Shown: positions 32,916-44,525 of the stretch, piece by piece
How positions within the stretch are numbered: the stretch's first letter is position 1
Layout of the letters: every line of letters begins with the position of its first letter
Source: Ceratothoa steindachneri
Lineage: Eukaryota; Arthropoda; Malacostraca; Isopoda; Cymothoidae
Assembly (NCBI GenBank): GCA_963969495.1
Contig: OZ018321.1
Span: forward strand, 191,526,985 to 191,590,984
Direction of reading: 5' to 3'
DNA length: 64,000 bases
The notes under the pieces: generated by a model
Database searches by the model: none
Told to the model about the DNA's origin: nothing
Seen by the model: the letters and a program-made list of their open reading frames with translations, nothing else
Position numbers and translations under genes: made by a program

Positions 32916-35350
32916 CTGGAACCAAACGAGAAAAATTATTTCCTTGAAAAATCCATCGGAATTTAAAATAAAAATCATATTACTTCCCAACGTTATTGTA
33001 GAAAGTTCGCTAGAGAAAGAAGTGCAGAGAACAAAGATAAATGTTAACAAAGAAGAGGAATAGAAGACGTGAACGAGGTTGTCCCTAATAAAATAATGCC
33101 ATCCATGAGAAAAAGAATTAGGTAAGAGAGAGAGAGAGAGAGAGGAAACGAAGAAAAAAAGGTCAATACATAGAAAAACAAAGAGTAAAAAAAGGATAAA
33201 GATGATTAAGATTGCAATGATAAAACTCTTCAAACTGAATTGAGCCGGAACAAGTTCCCGCCACGATCGCAGGTACTCAAACATAAAGGGATGAACTTCC
33301 TTACGGCAGCAAACCTCATGACTCCTAAAAAGTTCGGTCGAGACAAACGAAGGTATGTAATCTAAGAGTTAGAATCTTAAAAGCCCCAAACCGGACTCTG
33401 AGCAAATCCTTGCATGGCAATAACAATTCTGGCTCAAGAAACAAATAATGAACACAGATATTAAAGAATTCATCAGAATATAATCAATAAAGCGATAACG
33501 AGTAGAGAGAGAGAGAGAGAGATTTAAATAACAAAAATTATTGCAAACGTTGTTGTACCATTGAAGTTGAAAGAAACAAAAAAATGATAAAAAACAATTT
33601 TTAAGAAAATATTAAAAGTAAAGAAACAAGAAGACTTGGTGGTAATTTCGAGGTAGTAGATTGTTACTATCATTATATCAAAACATTACTAACCAGAGCA
33701 AATCAAATTAATGCTGCCTCAAGAATCAGGTCATAGGGTAGTTTTATTTGAGATTTTTTTTTTAATTTGCTTGAAAGACAAAATCTTTTTGGGCAAAAGT
33801 AAATAAACCATCTCTAAATCAAATTGGTAAAGATAATCCATTTTTAGGGATACATAGTAAAAATTTGCCTGTAAATTAGGAAAAGGAAAATAAATTACCT
33901 ACCCGCAAAGTGAGAATCGTCTAAGTTAGGTTTTCTTTTTCCTAATTTACACATAAATCTTTACTCAATCAGTTTATAGATAGTTTATCTTTTATGGTAC
34001 ATCTTAGAGATGGCTTATCTATTACTAAATTAATTTTCATAAATCCACTTAATTAGTATAAGTAATATTATAAGGTAACTGAAACACAAGGAATCAAGAA
34101 ACACAAACAACCTAGCTTACTTAATAAACTAGTAAAGATTAGCTATCTCTCAGATAACCTAGTAAAGATAGAAAAGAATAGCCATTTATCCATTTGCTGA
34201 TGGCTTATCTTTACTTGATCCTATTCCATAATGACAATAAATTTTTTAACGAAAGACATACAGAGTAAGAAGGGTTTGGGAGGAAATTATACTTAGATGA
34301 GTCATTATTGAAACCGATGGTTAAGACGCCCTCTTCATAACCACGTGAATTTGAAAGAAATCTAACACCAAGCGCATTGGGCGTTAGCAGACGCTTGCTT
34401 GCATTCGAGTGGAACGAAGACAAAATGAGTAACTCAGTTACGCGTAAACATGGCATAAGGTCGACATAATAAATGCTATGAAACCTACCCCGCTCCCGTG
34501 GTATATATATAAAAAAAAATCTTGATTGAAAGAATAGTGTTGAGCAAGAAGTGGATTCTCTACGATCATAACGTATGAAGGAAACTTAGAGATAATGAAC
34601 CATTTTGAAAATTGCGTTCTATTCCATCTACTATATCCTCCTAGAGTCCTTTCTCATATTGGTTACTAAGTTCTAACATTTTTTAAATAATAAAGCTTCC
34701 AAGTGTGTGTGTGGGAGGGGGCGGGGGGCGCTGCATGAGTTTATTTGTTCTGGAGTCGCATTTTTAATAGAAGCAAAATCTCACTCTTTGTTCTCTCGCA
34801 GAAGGGTATCGAAGCAAATGTTATTTGCTTAAATACATTTAATGCAGCACTGGTTTATACCTATCTATGGTTCATAGTTAAATACTGAAATAAATAATAA
34901 ATTGCGGGACACCCTAAACATATTACGCGGTAGTTAGTCAGGGAGAGTTGTCTTGTGTTTGATTACGAAACAAATGGAAACTAATGGAATTCAATGAAAG
35001 TAGATATATTCACTGACAGTTGATAGAATGCCTAATAGAGAAAAAATATATTATTAGCCAAGTAAAATAGATCCTCTAACAAAAATTGTGCTCTGGATAC
35101 CATTATAGTATGGTGAGTGCAAATCGGGTGGTTTATAAGCTGTATGTGAACGGAGTCTTTTAGGCTCAGAAAGAACTGAGTGGATTAAGCCTTCCATCCA
35201 GTGTTTCAGTCCCCCCCCCCCTCGTTTCGGTGCTTCTTTATTTCACGATGGGTCATTTCCTTTCAACACCTTTCCGCTTTACCATAAATAGCCTGGTAGA
35301 ATACTCATTTTGCCCCATCAGCAACAAACTGATAGAGTGACACTTATGTA
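32916..35350. other. SLC5 intron with small simple repeats
   Basis: (AG)n runs are at about 33124-33144 and 33506-33522, and a poly-C run of about 13 is at about 35211. 33871-33949 holds an inverted repeat ('gtaaattaggaaaa' and its complement). The 151-codon minus frame at 32829-33284 is intron plus the exon 4 shadow, not a gene. Nothing else was recognised. Confidence 0.5.
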
Positions 35351-35354
35351 GAAG

Positions 35355-36906
35355 GGCAAGCTTAAACTCCATTGTGGTGAATTGTGGAGCCATAGAAAAT
35401 TAAGAATTCTACAGACAAATACGAATGGATGGAACAATAAAGAAAACGCATATGGAAATATATTCAGAGAAATAGATCCCAACATCAATCTAATTTCAGA
35501 TCACGGAATTAACCTTGAGACTCACAAATTAAAAATATGGAACTACGACGTAATAGCGACTAACCACACAAACGAACCACATGACAGAGCAGCAATAGCT
35601 ATAAAAAGAGGAATAGAGTACAAGACAAAACAAGAACTAACCGAATCTTAACTTGCAATTGAGGTTAAAATGGAATTAATAAATATAATAATTGCTACAG
35701 GCTACCAACCACCGCGGCGACCGGCACTCCCAATAAATAGCTTTGTAAAAATATTTAATAATAGACTGCCAACCTTTTTTGTGGGAGACCTGAACGCAAG
35801 ATGCACGCACACAGGATACAGGAACAGAAGCCAAACGGAAAAGGACCTACAAGCGCTAATAGACAGACGAATAATAAGGAGACTTGGACCAGAGTACCCA
35901 ACATGAAATTAAAACAGAACTGCGACAACCCCAGACATCTGCCTTGCAAACTATAATATCCCATTTAACTACCATATGGAACCCTTAGACGTTATCTGCA
36001 GCAACCAATACAAATACCCGCTAAACAATGGAAAGCGTACCATAGAGCAGATCAGTTAAAATACAAACAAGAATTGAACGACTGGGCACCGAACGGATTA
36101 AATGAAACAACCTTAGAAGAAATCGACGCCGAGCTGGAAAAAATAAGGACGCGAATACAGACAGGTGACGAAAACGCAATACCCAGGAGCACCTACAAAA
36201 CAATCAAATACTTTATATGAACAGATGAAGTGAAGACTAAGAATGTAGAAATAAAAACGCTAAACGAGGACATTATAACAAACGGAATATCAAGAGAAAA
36301 ATAGCGTAATCTGAGAACGAAGAGGAGGGAACTAATAAGAGCAATATTGGACAAACAAAGAGAATACTTAGATAGATCCGTTCGAATTATTAACAACGAG
36401 CTAATGCTCAGAGAATTTTGGAAACAGATAAGACGAATGGGAAGTACTAAAAGAAAAGAGAAAATAAAGATTAAGGAAAGAAACGGGAATTTAATCGAAG
36501 ATGAACACGAGATTAAAAAAATACTCAGGGCACACTGGAAAGGTGTGTTTAATATCAGCGAAGAGGAAAACGAAAACTACGACATAGACTTCAAAAATCA
36601 AATAATTGACGAACTAAATGAACGGATCGAAAGGACTTTTCCATATCACTACGTAGAAGAGGAACGTAATGCGAAGGAAGGATTTAACACCGAAATCACA
36701 ATCGAAGAATTAAAGAACAGCATCAACAACTTTAAACAAAAAGCCCCTGGAAAATCGGGCCTCACCAGGAAAAATTATATAGAAGCGCCGGATAATATAC
36801 TCGAAGGGATAAGGAACGTGTTTATCGCCTGCCTGAACACGGGATACTTCCCCGATGAGTTAAAAATTGTAAAAATGATATTCATACCGAAGCCGGGAAA
36901 ACCGTA
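35355..36906 (+). pseudogene. Jockey/R1-like non-LTR retrotransposon copy 2, endonuclease plus RT start
   Basis: The frame starts LRILQTNTNGWNNKENAYGN (endonuclease N-terminus, family 'LQ.N..G'). It continues IIIATGYQPPRRPALPINSF, FFVGDLNARCTHTGYR and PDICLANYNIPFN. After several stops, 36347-36907 is open for 186 codons: REYLDRSVRIINN, then a linker and KQKAPGKSGLTRKNYIEAP (RT, family 'KAPG.DG'), ending KMIFIPKPGKP at a double stop. The rest of RT is missing and the CTAG array begins at once. The endonuclease is very similar to copy 1 at 13382-14082. Confidence 0.85.
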
Positions 36907-38100
36907 GTAACAACTAGTCTAGCATAGTATAGCCTAGCTTAGCATAGTATATTCTAACATGGTATATCTTGGCATATCACAACCAACCATAGTTTATCTA
37001 GCCTAGCCTAGACTAGCCTATGCTAGCTTAGCATGGTACACTATAATCTAGTCTAGTCTAGAGTAATATAGTCCAGCATAACCTTGCATAGCACAGCACA
37101 CCCTTGTATAGCCCAGCATAGTATATCATAGCATAGAATGGCCTAGAATCGCATAGTATACTCTAGAGTAGCTTAGTATACCCTAGCAGCCTAGCCTAGT
37201 ATAGACTTGCATATATAGCATAGAATAGTATATATTAGAATAACCTAGCTTAGTATAGTATACCTGAGCCTATCAAAGTGTATCCTAGCCTAGCCTAGCT
37301 TATCAAAGTATAGCCTAGCCTGCCTAGCAGAGTATAACCTAGCCTAGCTTAGCGCAATTGTATATTAAAACTTAATCTGGCCTACCTTAGCTTACCATAG
37401 TCTAGTATAGCCTAGCTTAGCCTAGTTCACTCGAGCCTAGCCTAGTATATTCTATCCTATCCTAGCCTAGTTAGCATATTCTAGCATAGCCTAATATAGT
37501 ATATCATAGCCTACCTTACCCTACCCTACCCTCCCCGAGCCTAATTAGTATACTATAGTATATCAAAGAATTGCCTAGCCTAGACTAGACTATTAGATCT
37601 TAGCCTAGGCTTGCATAGTATGAATAATATAGCCTAGCCTTCACTAGCAAAGCCTCGCTTATCTTAACCTAGTTTTACGAAGCCTAGCCTAGATTAGCAT
37701 AGCTAAGTAGGTCATAGCCTAACCTAGTGTAGAATAGCTTAGTATATCATAGCCTAACCTAGCATACCATAGCATTAGCTAGCCTAGTATAGCTTAGCCT
37801 AGTCTAGCATAGCATAACCTAGCCTAGCATTGACTATACTATACATGTATAGCCTATACTATAATATTATGCACTAGTCAAGCATAGCTTATTATTGTCT
37901 AGCCTAACATACTATATGCTATCCTAGCATAGCAAATTATAGCCTAAATTAGAATAGATATCTTACCCTTGTACATTATATCTGAGCATTGCTTAGCATA
38001 GTATAGCCTAGCCTATAATAGCCTAGCATGACATAGCCTATTCTAGGCTTGCCTAGCAGAGTATAGCATATTATAGCCTAGTCTAGTGGAGCAGAGTATC
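36907..38100. repeat. 1.2 kb CTAG-rich degenerate pentamer array
   Basis: Almost all of this stretch is built from 5-mers such as tagcc, tagca, tagta, tagct and taacc, so CTAG and TATAG recur every 5 bases or in multiples of 5 in many places. No higher-order unit is evident. It has no open frame. 'cctag' differs by one base from 'cctaa', the complement of the arthropod telomere repeat TTAGG. It begins exactly where the Jockey-like copy is cut. Confidence 0.85.
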
Positions 38101-38465
38101 GGCCGAAAAGTTATGATGTTATTGTCAAAACAAAGTAATTCCCAGGATAACCTTGATAGGACTTTGGCAATTAAATCATTTGAAAGAGAATGTAAAACAT
38201 CATAAAAGTTTTAGATTTCGTTAGAATCAGCCGAATAGTTATGATGTTATTGCCAAAACAAAATAGTTCCTGGACTAATCTTGGGACGACTTTGGCAATT
38301 ATATCATTTGAAAGAGAATGTTAAACAACATAAGAGTTTTAAATTTTGTTAGAATCGGCAGAATAGTTACAATGTTATTACAAAAACGAAAACAAAAGCA
38401 AAATGGAGACCGACCGACACAGTGAAATGTAGAGTCGCGCGCGACCTGACTTGCACGCGACTAAA
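38101..38465. repeat. Dispersed array of about 128-bp units, copy B
   Basis: Units with 'gttagaatcagccgaatag', 'gttattgccaaaacaaa' and 'gactttggcaatta' recur with a period of about 128 bp ('cgttag' at 38219, 'tgttag' at 38347), nearly three units. 'gaccgaccgacacagtgaaa' and 'gcgactaaaa' follow. It matches 8104-8480 in order and orientation. Confidence 0.7.
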
Positions 38466-39311
38466 AAAACAAAGGGATTTACACAACGCAGCGAAAAGAG
38501 AACCAGTAAATAAAATAATTGAGAAAAGAGCCAAGAAGATTATGGAAAAAAACACAAGAAGAAATAGAAGAGGAATTAAATAATCAAATAGCATGATGAG
38601 CAGGATGGAGACAGCACATGCTGTTTCCTATTGCTAAAAAGAAAGTGGACCAAAAGGAAGAGGAGATTTATGTATGTATAAACCATATATGGACACCCGA
38701 TCGAGACAAAAATTCACGAATAATGACAAAACTTACCGAATTGGATCTAAAACCAACAAGGAAAGTTAAAACTAACCAAATGTACTTTCACTCTTATTAT
38801 TTCGAACTTAACCTTTTCTCTCACTTTCCCTTTTCATTTCATTCATTCATTCATGGAGGCACCATTATACCAAATGTTGTCTTAAACAAATAAAACATTT
38901 TACTACTACACCTAATGGGAAAGAAAGGGACGTATTCCTACGAAACCATTTCAGTCAGCAAGAGAAAATAGGAAGGAACCGCGCATGAAAAAGAATGAGT
39001 GAAATTGATTGCTGGGATCGGGAGAACATTTCTGATTTTCATAAACAAGTTTGCGCAAATGAAATGCAAAGTATAAGGTTGTGCGATGTGAAATGGCTCG
39101 CTTTGTTAATATTCAAAGGGAAAAAACATCCAGTTCATATGGGAGAATCTAAAACTAACTTGAACACAAGTAGTTCAAGTGTCAAGATCTTTACTATTCT
39201 ACCACGAGAAATACATAAGAAACTCTACCCCCCGTAAAAATGTGTTGTACAAACAATGCAACAAACCTCAAGTAGGGTTAAAATGGAAAGTCGATCGAGT
39301 GCTCCACTTAC
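38466..39311. other. SLC5 intron; nothing firm recognised
   Basis: 38480-38600 is A-rich with a basic frame that could be the tail of the Jockey-like element, but this is not supported by a motif. The rest is unassigned. Confidence 0.35.
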
Positions 39312-39533
39312 CTAAGAACAGCCGCATATATGGAAGCTACGAAGAGGCCAGCAAGTCCTGGTATCTTGGTTAGGAAAGTGAGGACGTAATGGATAACGAT
39401 TGCTATGTCAGACACTTCTTGGCCGTTTTTCGTCAATGGGTCACAACCAACGAAATTAGCGAATATGACCAATCCCGAGAGATTCGCTAGACTTTTTAGT
39501 AGCAACATGCCAACAATGGCATAATAAATCACT
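39312..39533 (-). CDS. SLC5 symporter, exon 3 of those visible
   Basis: A 'ctttcccaacag' acceptor and a consensus GTAAGT donor bound 222 bp. The frame gives VIYYAIVGMLLLKSLANLSG then LVIFANFVGCDPL (family form 'G.V.(Y/F)A.(Y/F)..CDPL'), a polar loop, and IPGLAGLFVASIYAAVLR, matching 'PGL.GLF.A...(G/A)(A/T)LS'. It is a TM helix, an extracellular-type loop with the CDP motif, and the next TM helix. The next exon follows after a 6.4 kb intron containing Jockey-like copy 2 and the CTAG array. Confidence 0.92.
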
Positions 39534-39882
39534 CTGTTGGGAAAGACGCAATGTACTTTCTTATTCTAATTCGATGAATCAAATAGAGAGCTTGTCAAGT
39601 CTACAAATATTCGGATCTTAAAATCACATAAGGAGCTGAACATTATCAGGATTCTAGGCCAATTTTTTTTAAAATAATGCAGTTGGTTCAAAACTAGAAG
39701 GTTTAGACCCCGCCGCCATCTTTCTCAAAATAAAAATGTCTGAGCCACTAAAGATATCGATCTGGTTGCGCCGACTTCTTATATAGTGATATACACAGTA
39801 AAATATAATTTGCGAGCTCCATAAGCAATGGCTGCATGATGTGCTATATCATTGCATTCCTGAAATGAAAGATCAGTCTCAC
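39534..39882. other. Short SLC5 intron between exons 2 and 3
   Basis: A 349-bp intron with no transposon, the shortest in the gene among those seen apart from the 181-bp intron between exons 5 and 6. Confidence 0.7.
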
Positions 39883-40023
39883 CTCTTAGCGTCTTTGATG
39901 GAGGATGTGCTGAAAGTCCTTTGCGTTTGACTTTGGTTGACGCCATATGTCGCCAGACTGAAGAAGAATCCGTTGATGATGACGAGCCAGAAACTATGAC
40001 GCTGCCATGGATCAGGATTTAAG
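39883..40023 (-). CDS. SLC5 symporter, exon 2 of those visible
   Basis: The acceptor 'ggaattccag' and donor 'gag|GTGAGA' bound 141 bp. Entering in phase 2, the frame reads NLNPDPWQRHSFWLVIINGF, then ATYGVNQSQTQRTFSTSSIK and DAKR. 'NPDP..R.(S/T)FW' and 'YGVNQ.Q.QR' are strong SLC5 motifs, the second in the loop that follows a core helix. The preceding intron is 12.5 kb and holds the CR1-A element, a palindrome and the gypsy relic. Confidence 0.9.
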
Positions 40024-40404
40024 CTGGAATTCCCAAAGGAAATTATAGATAAAGATTAGAATTGAGGGAAAATTGGGTAGAGTAAGTTTACAAATGGCTA
40101 TAGCAAATATCTTAAGAATTGACTCTTTTAGCTAAATATACACGGTGTAGTCTATCAGGTATTAAAATACAACCGATATTTAAAAGTATTCTCCAACGCT
40201 CTATATCTGGTCACGCACTAATATTTTTCAAAATTAAGAGGAACGGGGAAATTGAAGTGAGAACACCATGCATTGAGAGAGAGAAACTAAGTACCCTAGT
40301 AGACCTTACGGTCCATTCAAGGAGGGTACCTGTGGCCTAAAGCTGAGCAGGCCTAGTTCTCGAGAGTGTCAATTAACACCCTCAAGGGACACACGAACAA
40401 CGGT

Positions 40405-41980
40405 TTATGTGCCCAATCGGCGATTTTTCAAGACTTTGTCTAGTCTCGACTTGAAGTGTTCAACAGAATTGCTGCTGATAACTTCCACTGGAGGTGGGTT
40501 CCAAGTACCGCAGATGCTATATATGAAAGATTTCCTACACAGATCGCGGTGATAACGCTTCAGTTCAAGTTTGTAGCCAGGATTTCTGGTTCTGTTCTCG
40601 CTTAGCTGGAAAATACCCCTGTAGTCCACATTGGCGAAGCCTCGAAGTATTTTAAATACTTCGATAAGCTGACCACGCAGCCTCCGGGTCTCTAACAATA
40701 ACAAATCTAATTCCCGTAACCTATCTTCGTAACTTTTGTGTCTGATAGACGGAATCAGTTCGGTTGCCCTGGAGTCCTTTCGTAACGAAGGACTCTAAAA
40801 TTCTACGGTGTATTCCAAATGCGGTCGGACAAAAGAGTTGTACAAGCATAGTACAATCTCGTTGTTCCGGTATCCAAACTGTCGCTTTGTGTAGCCAAGC
40901 ATCATTTGGGCTTTCTTCTCCGCCTCAATGCACTGTTTCGAGAACTTGAGTTCACTAGTGATAGTTACATCTAAGTCCTTCTCGGTGTCAGTGCATTCAA
41001 AAGCGGCGCCCTCAAGGATATACGGTGATTTGGGGTTTCGGTGGCCGATATGCATCACTTTGCATTTGTTCACGTCAAAAGGCATTTGTCACGTGTCCGA
41101 CCACGCCCCAGAAATCTTCTTGTAGGCGGGCAGTATTTCCTTCTTTTGCAACATTTATACCAAGCATGGTATCGTCGGCAAATTTAGCAATCTTCGCTAC
41201 TATGTTACCATCCATGTCGTTAGCATAGATGAGGAAAAGTAGTGATCCCAGGACAGAACCTTGAGGAACACCGCTAGTAACGGGCATCCATAAGAAGCCT
41301 GTCCACTCACTACCACCCGTTGCCACCTGCCGATAGCCAGTTCTCTATCCAACCTGCTACATTTCCGTATATGCCCAGCGCACGCAATTTCCGGAGGAGG
41401 AGGTGTGGTACCTTATCAAAGGCTTTTCAAAAGCTTTATCCCGGGCGTGTTCGCTGAAAACGAAGAGGAAGAATTCCACAAGGTTCGTTAGGCATGACCG
41501 GTGCCTTCGGAAACCGTGCTGGGAACTCTTCAATAGCACGTTTGACTCCAAATAAGACGATAATTTGTCCGCTATGATGCTTTCCATGAGTTTACCAACT
41601 ATCAAAGTTAAACTAATAGGTCGGTAGTTCGATGGTTGGCTCGAGTCTCCTTTCTTGAAGATAGCCGTGACACCACATCACGCACTTCTTTCAACACTTT
41701 AGGTAGAAACTAGTACGGGCTAGTGGACTTATTCGTCTTTAGGTCGGTGATATTTTTATCTACATCAGTTTGGGTGAAGTCCATTTCCTCCAGCTTCTCA
41801 CCCAAGTAAGAGTCCGTGGCGGAGGGATGGGACCACACTCTTCAGTGAACAGTGAAGAGAAGTAGTCGTTCAAGAGGTTTGCATTTTCTGCATCTGAGTG
41901 CTTCAATGCTCCCTCCTCATTAATCAAAGGGCTAATCGATCGACGGATTGGTTTACGGCTATTTACACATCCAAAGAACT
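40405..41980 (-). pseudogene. CR1-A reverse transcriptase and C-terminal region
   Basis: Fragments in order: ESIIADKLSSYLESNVLLKS with QHGFRRHRSCLTNLVEFF (41605-41440); SGVPQGSVLGSLLFLIYAND then IAKFADDTMLGINVAKEGN (41290-41130, catalytic FADD intact); PFDVNKCKVMHIGHRNPKSP, DLDVTITSELKFSKQ and RPHLEYTVEF (41085-40800). The C-terminal tail follows (LIEVFKILRGFANVDYRGIF, ELKRYHRDLCRKSFIYS, SSNSVEHFKSRLDKVL; to 40405). Several frames are used, so it is broken by indels. It is typical CR1. Confidence 0.9.
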
Positions 41981-42756
41981 CCTTGGGATTCTCTTTGCAG
42001 AGTATCGCCACTCGAAGCCCTTATGCTGGACATCACTCTCCTAGCTAGCCTCCGATACTCATCAAAGTAACCAGAAGACTTTTACTGCCGGTACAGTTAC
42101 GAGTATCTTCTCCCTCAGCAGTTGACCAATTTCTCGATTAAACCACCTCAGTTGAACGGAAGACCGACGTAGGCTTTTTACAGTGATAAATTGAATTTGA
42201 AGACTCATGAACGTAGTTTTGAAACTATTCCACAAATCTTCAATATTATTACACCCTTCCAACCTCACAGCAGCCAATCCTGCACGGAAACCTGCAAAGT
42301 CTGCTCTTTTCAAATCAAGTTTCCTCGATTCACGAGTCGCAGACTCTACCTTGGGAACTTTGACTATAAATCTAACAAGTCGGTGGTCACTGCCTCAGAG
42401 TTCCTCGCCTACAGAGAGATCATCAACGATGTCGTCCTTAGAGGTGAAAACCAAGTCGATGGTATTATTGCCTCTCGTTGGCTCTCTTACCCATTAAGTC
42501 AAGAACTTGTTGTTCGCGAACTCCAGGAGCAGCGCGTTCTGGACACGAAGTTCTCTAGTTTGCCAGTCAACTTGGGTGTTGAAATCTCCCATGACGATAC
42601 ACTCTGTCTTCAACAAGTTCAATCAGCAGTCGGTACAGATGCTTGTCCTTTTCAACGAGTTGGGCAAGGGGTCTGTAAAGCAACAGGATCAACACCTAGT
42701 AGCTCATGGTCGGATACGATGTTACAGTTCGTCGATTTGAGTGTATCCTTGATATA

Positions 42757-43684
42757 CGAGGGGCGGTCAATAAGTTTTGCAATTCGGATATATGGAAACG
42801 AGATATGAGGAAAAGGGTTTATTATTTTTCAATATAACTACCCTCGACTTCATTGCACTTGCGCCAACTCTCCTTGAAGCTTCGAATTCCCGACCACCAG
42901 TAATCTCCCGACTGCTGTTCAATCCACTCATGTACAGCGAGCTGGACATCTTCATCGTCCCAAAGCGGCGTCCACGCAGTGCAGCATTGAGCTGGCGGAA
43001 TAAAAGTAGTCGCTAGGGGTCAGATCTGGACTGTAGGGGAATGGTTGAGCTCCTCGAATCCGCACTCGCGCAGGGCAGCTTGTGCAACTCTGGCCTTGTG
43101 AACTTTAACGACGTTGAAGTGGATCATGGGGCGTGAGGTTTCTAGGTACCCAAGGAGCAGAGACCTTGGTCATGGTTAAATTATCGTGGATGATGTTGAT
43201 AAAACTTCCATGTGATATTCCAAGTTATCGCTTGATTTCTTCGACCTTCACTCGTCGATTTTCGAGGATCATCCTCTCTACACGGGCCACATTGTCTTCG
43301 TTGGTCACGTCTGACGGGCATCCTGGACGGGGGTCATCTTCAAGGGACTCACGACCATGGCGGAACTCCCTATTCCAGCGAGCAATGGTTGCATAGGAAG
43401 AGGCGGTGTGAGTGTACACTGCAACCATGCATTCATGGATCTCTTTTACATTCATGCCTTCCTTGGTCAAAAATTTGATCAGTGCGCGGTGCTCAACCTT
43501 CTCCATTGTTGAAAAATTGGTGCCTGACGATCTGCGATCAGCTACTGCTTCTTAAATAGACGAGGCAGGAGCGTGCGGCTTCAGGTCCTGACTTGTCACA
43601 ACTTGTCCTAACACCCCCACAAACAGCCACCACCCTTCCTATGTTTTGCCCTACCGATTCGCAAAACCTATTGACCGCCACTCG
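42757..43684 (-). mobile_element. Mariner internal-deletion derivative, copy 2
   Basis: 928 bp with the same TIRs as copy 1 (start 'cgaggggcggtcaataag', end 'ctattgaccgccactcg') and TA on each side (42755-42756, 43685-43686). Removing the element and one TA restores the CR1 text seen uninterrupted at about 63620-63650 ('catacaatatcacaccg'), so the boundary is supported by a paralogous empty site. Copy 1 is 50 bp shorter at the transposase N-terminus. Confidence 0.92.
43225..43506 (-). pseudogene. Mariner transposase N-terminus (HTH domain)
   Basis: It starts MEKVEHRALIKFLTKEGMNV, continues KEIHECMVAVY and TIARWNREFRHGRESLEDDP, RPGCPSDVTNEDNVARVERM and ends KVEEIKR at a frameshift. This is the HTH_48-type first half of the paired DNA-binding domain of mariner transposases. 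The next part in another frame has PHDPLQR fused directly to KVHKARVAQAALRECGFEEL, so the region with the first two catalytic aspartates is deleted at the same point as in copy 1. Confidence 0.88.
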
Positions 43685-43919
43685 TACATCATCACACCGC
43701 CACCCTCTCTGTCTTGCCTATCTTTTAGGAAGAGTTGGTAACCAGGAATCGTGAATTCACCCTCCAAATCTCCGTTTGGAGTTTTTACCCACGACTCTAT
43801 TATAGACACCATCTCAGGTTCTTCCATTGCTACGAGGGTTCGAAGCTCAAGAATATTGTTCTTGATCGACCTCGCATTAAACAGAAGAACTTTCAGAGAG
43901 TCCCCGAATGTAGGACTCC

Positions 43920-44525
43920 CTACGCTCTTCCGTTTCCCGGCCTATTTGCGACCTCCAAGAAGGTCGTTCCAGGAGTGAGACGGGCATACTGGTGAACGTC
44001 CACCTTCACTTTGGACCGGACACTTCTTTGGGTCCGCTCCACGACATCCTGTATCATGTTACAGAGTACAGCCTTTCCTTTAAAGGAAAGATGTACTCCA
44101 TCCTTTTGGTAGAGCTCGCTCCTACCATAAAAGGCACGGTAATGGTCCACAAAAAACCCCGCGGTATACATATCTGACAGGCGTCGGTTCATGGAGATGT
44201 TCCTCGAGTGAGCTATCTGGCTTGGACCTCTTCTTGGGAGCATCCCGACGACGAAATGTCTGCGGGTTTTCAACCCACAGTCGTCCACGGCTCCCATGAA
44301 CATGTGTAAAATATTTCTTTCATGACCTACCTTACCTCCTTTGAGGTAAAGGTCGTTGTCACTTACAATCAGTGCAACGACTGAGTTCTCAGAAATCTGA
44401 GATTTCTCTGCCTCTACCCTGATTCGGTGGTTTCCCCGTCCTGGCAGGTAGCTTACCTTCACACTGGTACGAAGGCGGGCCACTAACAGGGATTATTGCA
44501 GATGCCCTGCTTGAGAGTTGCCAAT
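43920..44525 (-). pseudogene. CR1-A ORF1 esterase (SGNH/GDSL-type) domain
   Basis: 187 codons are open from 44483 to 43920. Just upstream, about 44525-44495, one frame reads VNLIGNSQAGHL, the block I position where 'GDS' is expected, here GNS. Then come RGNHRI, VVALIVSDNDL (block III, expected 'GxND'), FVVGMLPRR, SELYQKDGVHLSFKGKAVLC (block V, Asp-x-x-His intact) and a basic C-terminus. Esterase domains of this fold are known in CR1 ORF1 proteins, where their role is unclear. A stop between block I and the rest breaks this copy. Confidence 0.75.

Larger units (their letters stand above)
41985..43770 (-). pseudogene. CR1-A endonuclease, split by a mariner
   Basis: 43770-43690 reads IIESWVKTPNG and GGVM-type endonuclease N-terminus. 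The mariner 42757-43684 follows, then CNIVSDHELLG resumes at about 42720 with many stops. 42313-42062 gives the post-endonuclease linker (ADFAGFRAGLAAVRLEGCNN, SLRRSSVQLRWFNREIGQLL). It aligns end to end with the better kept copy at 62740-63761. Confidence 0.8.

Noticed and set aside
32829..33284. 151-codon hydrophobic minus frame
   Set aside because: It covers SLC5 exon 4 in the wrong frame and adjacent intron. Its Leu/Ser/Phe richness comes from GA repeats read in antisense.
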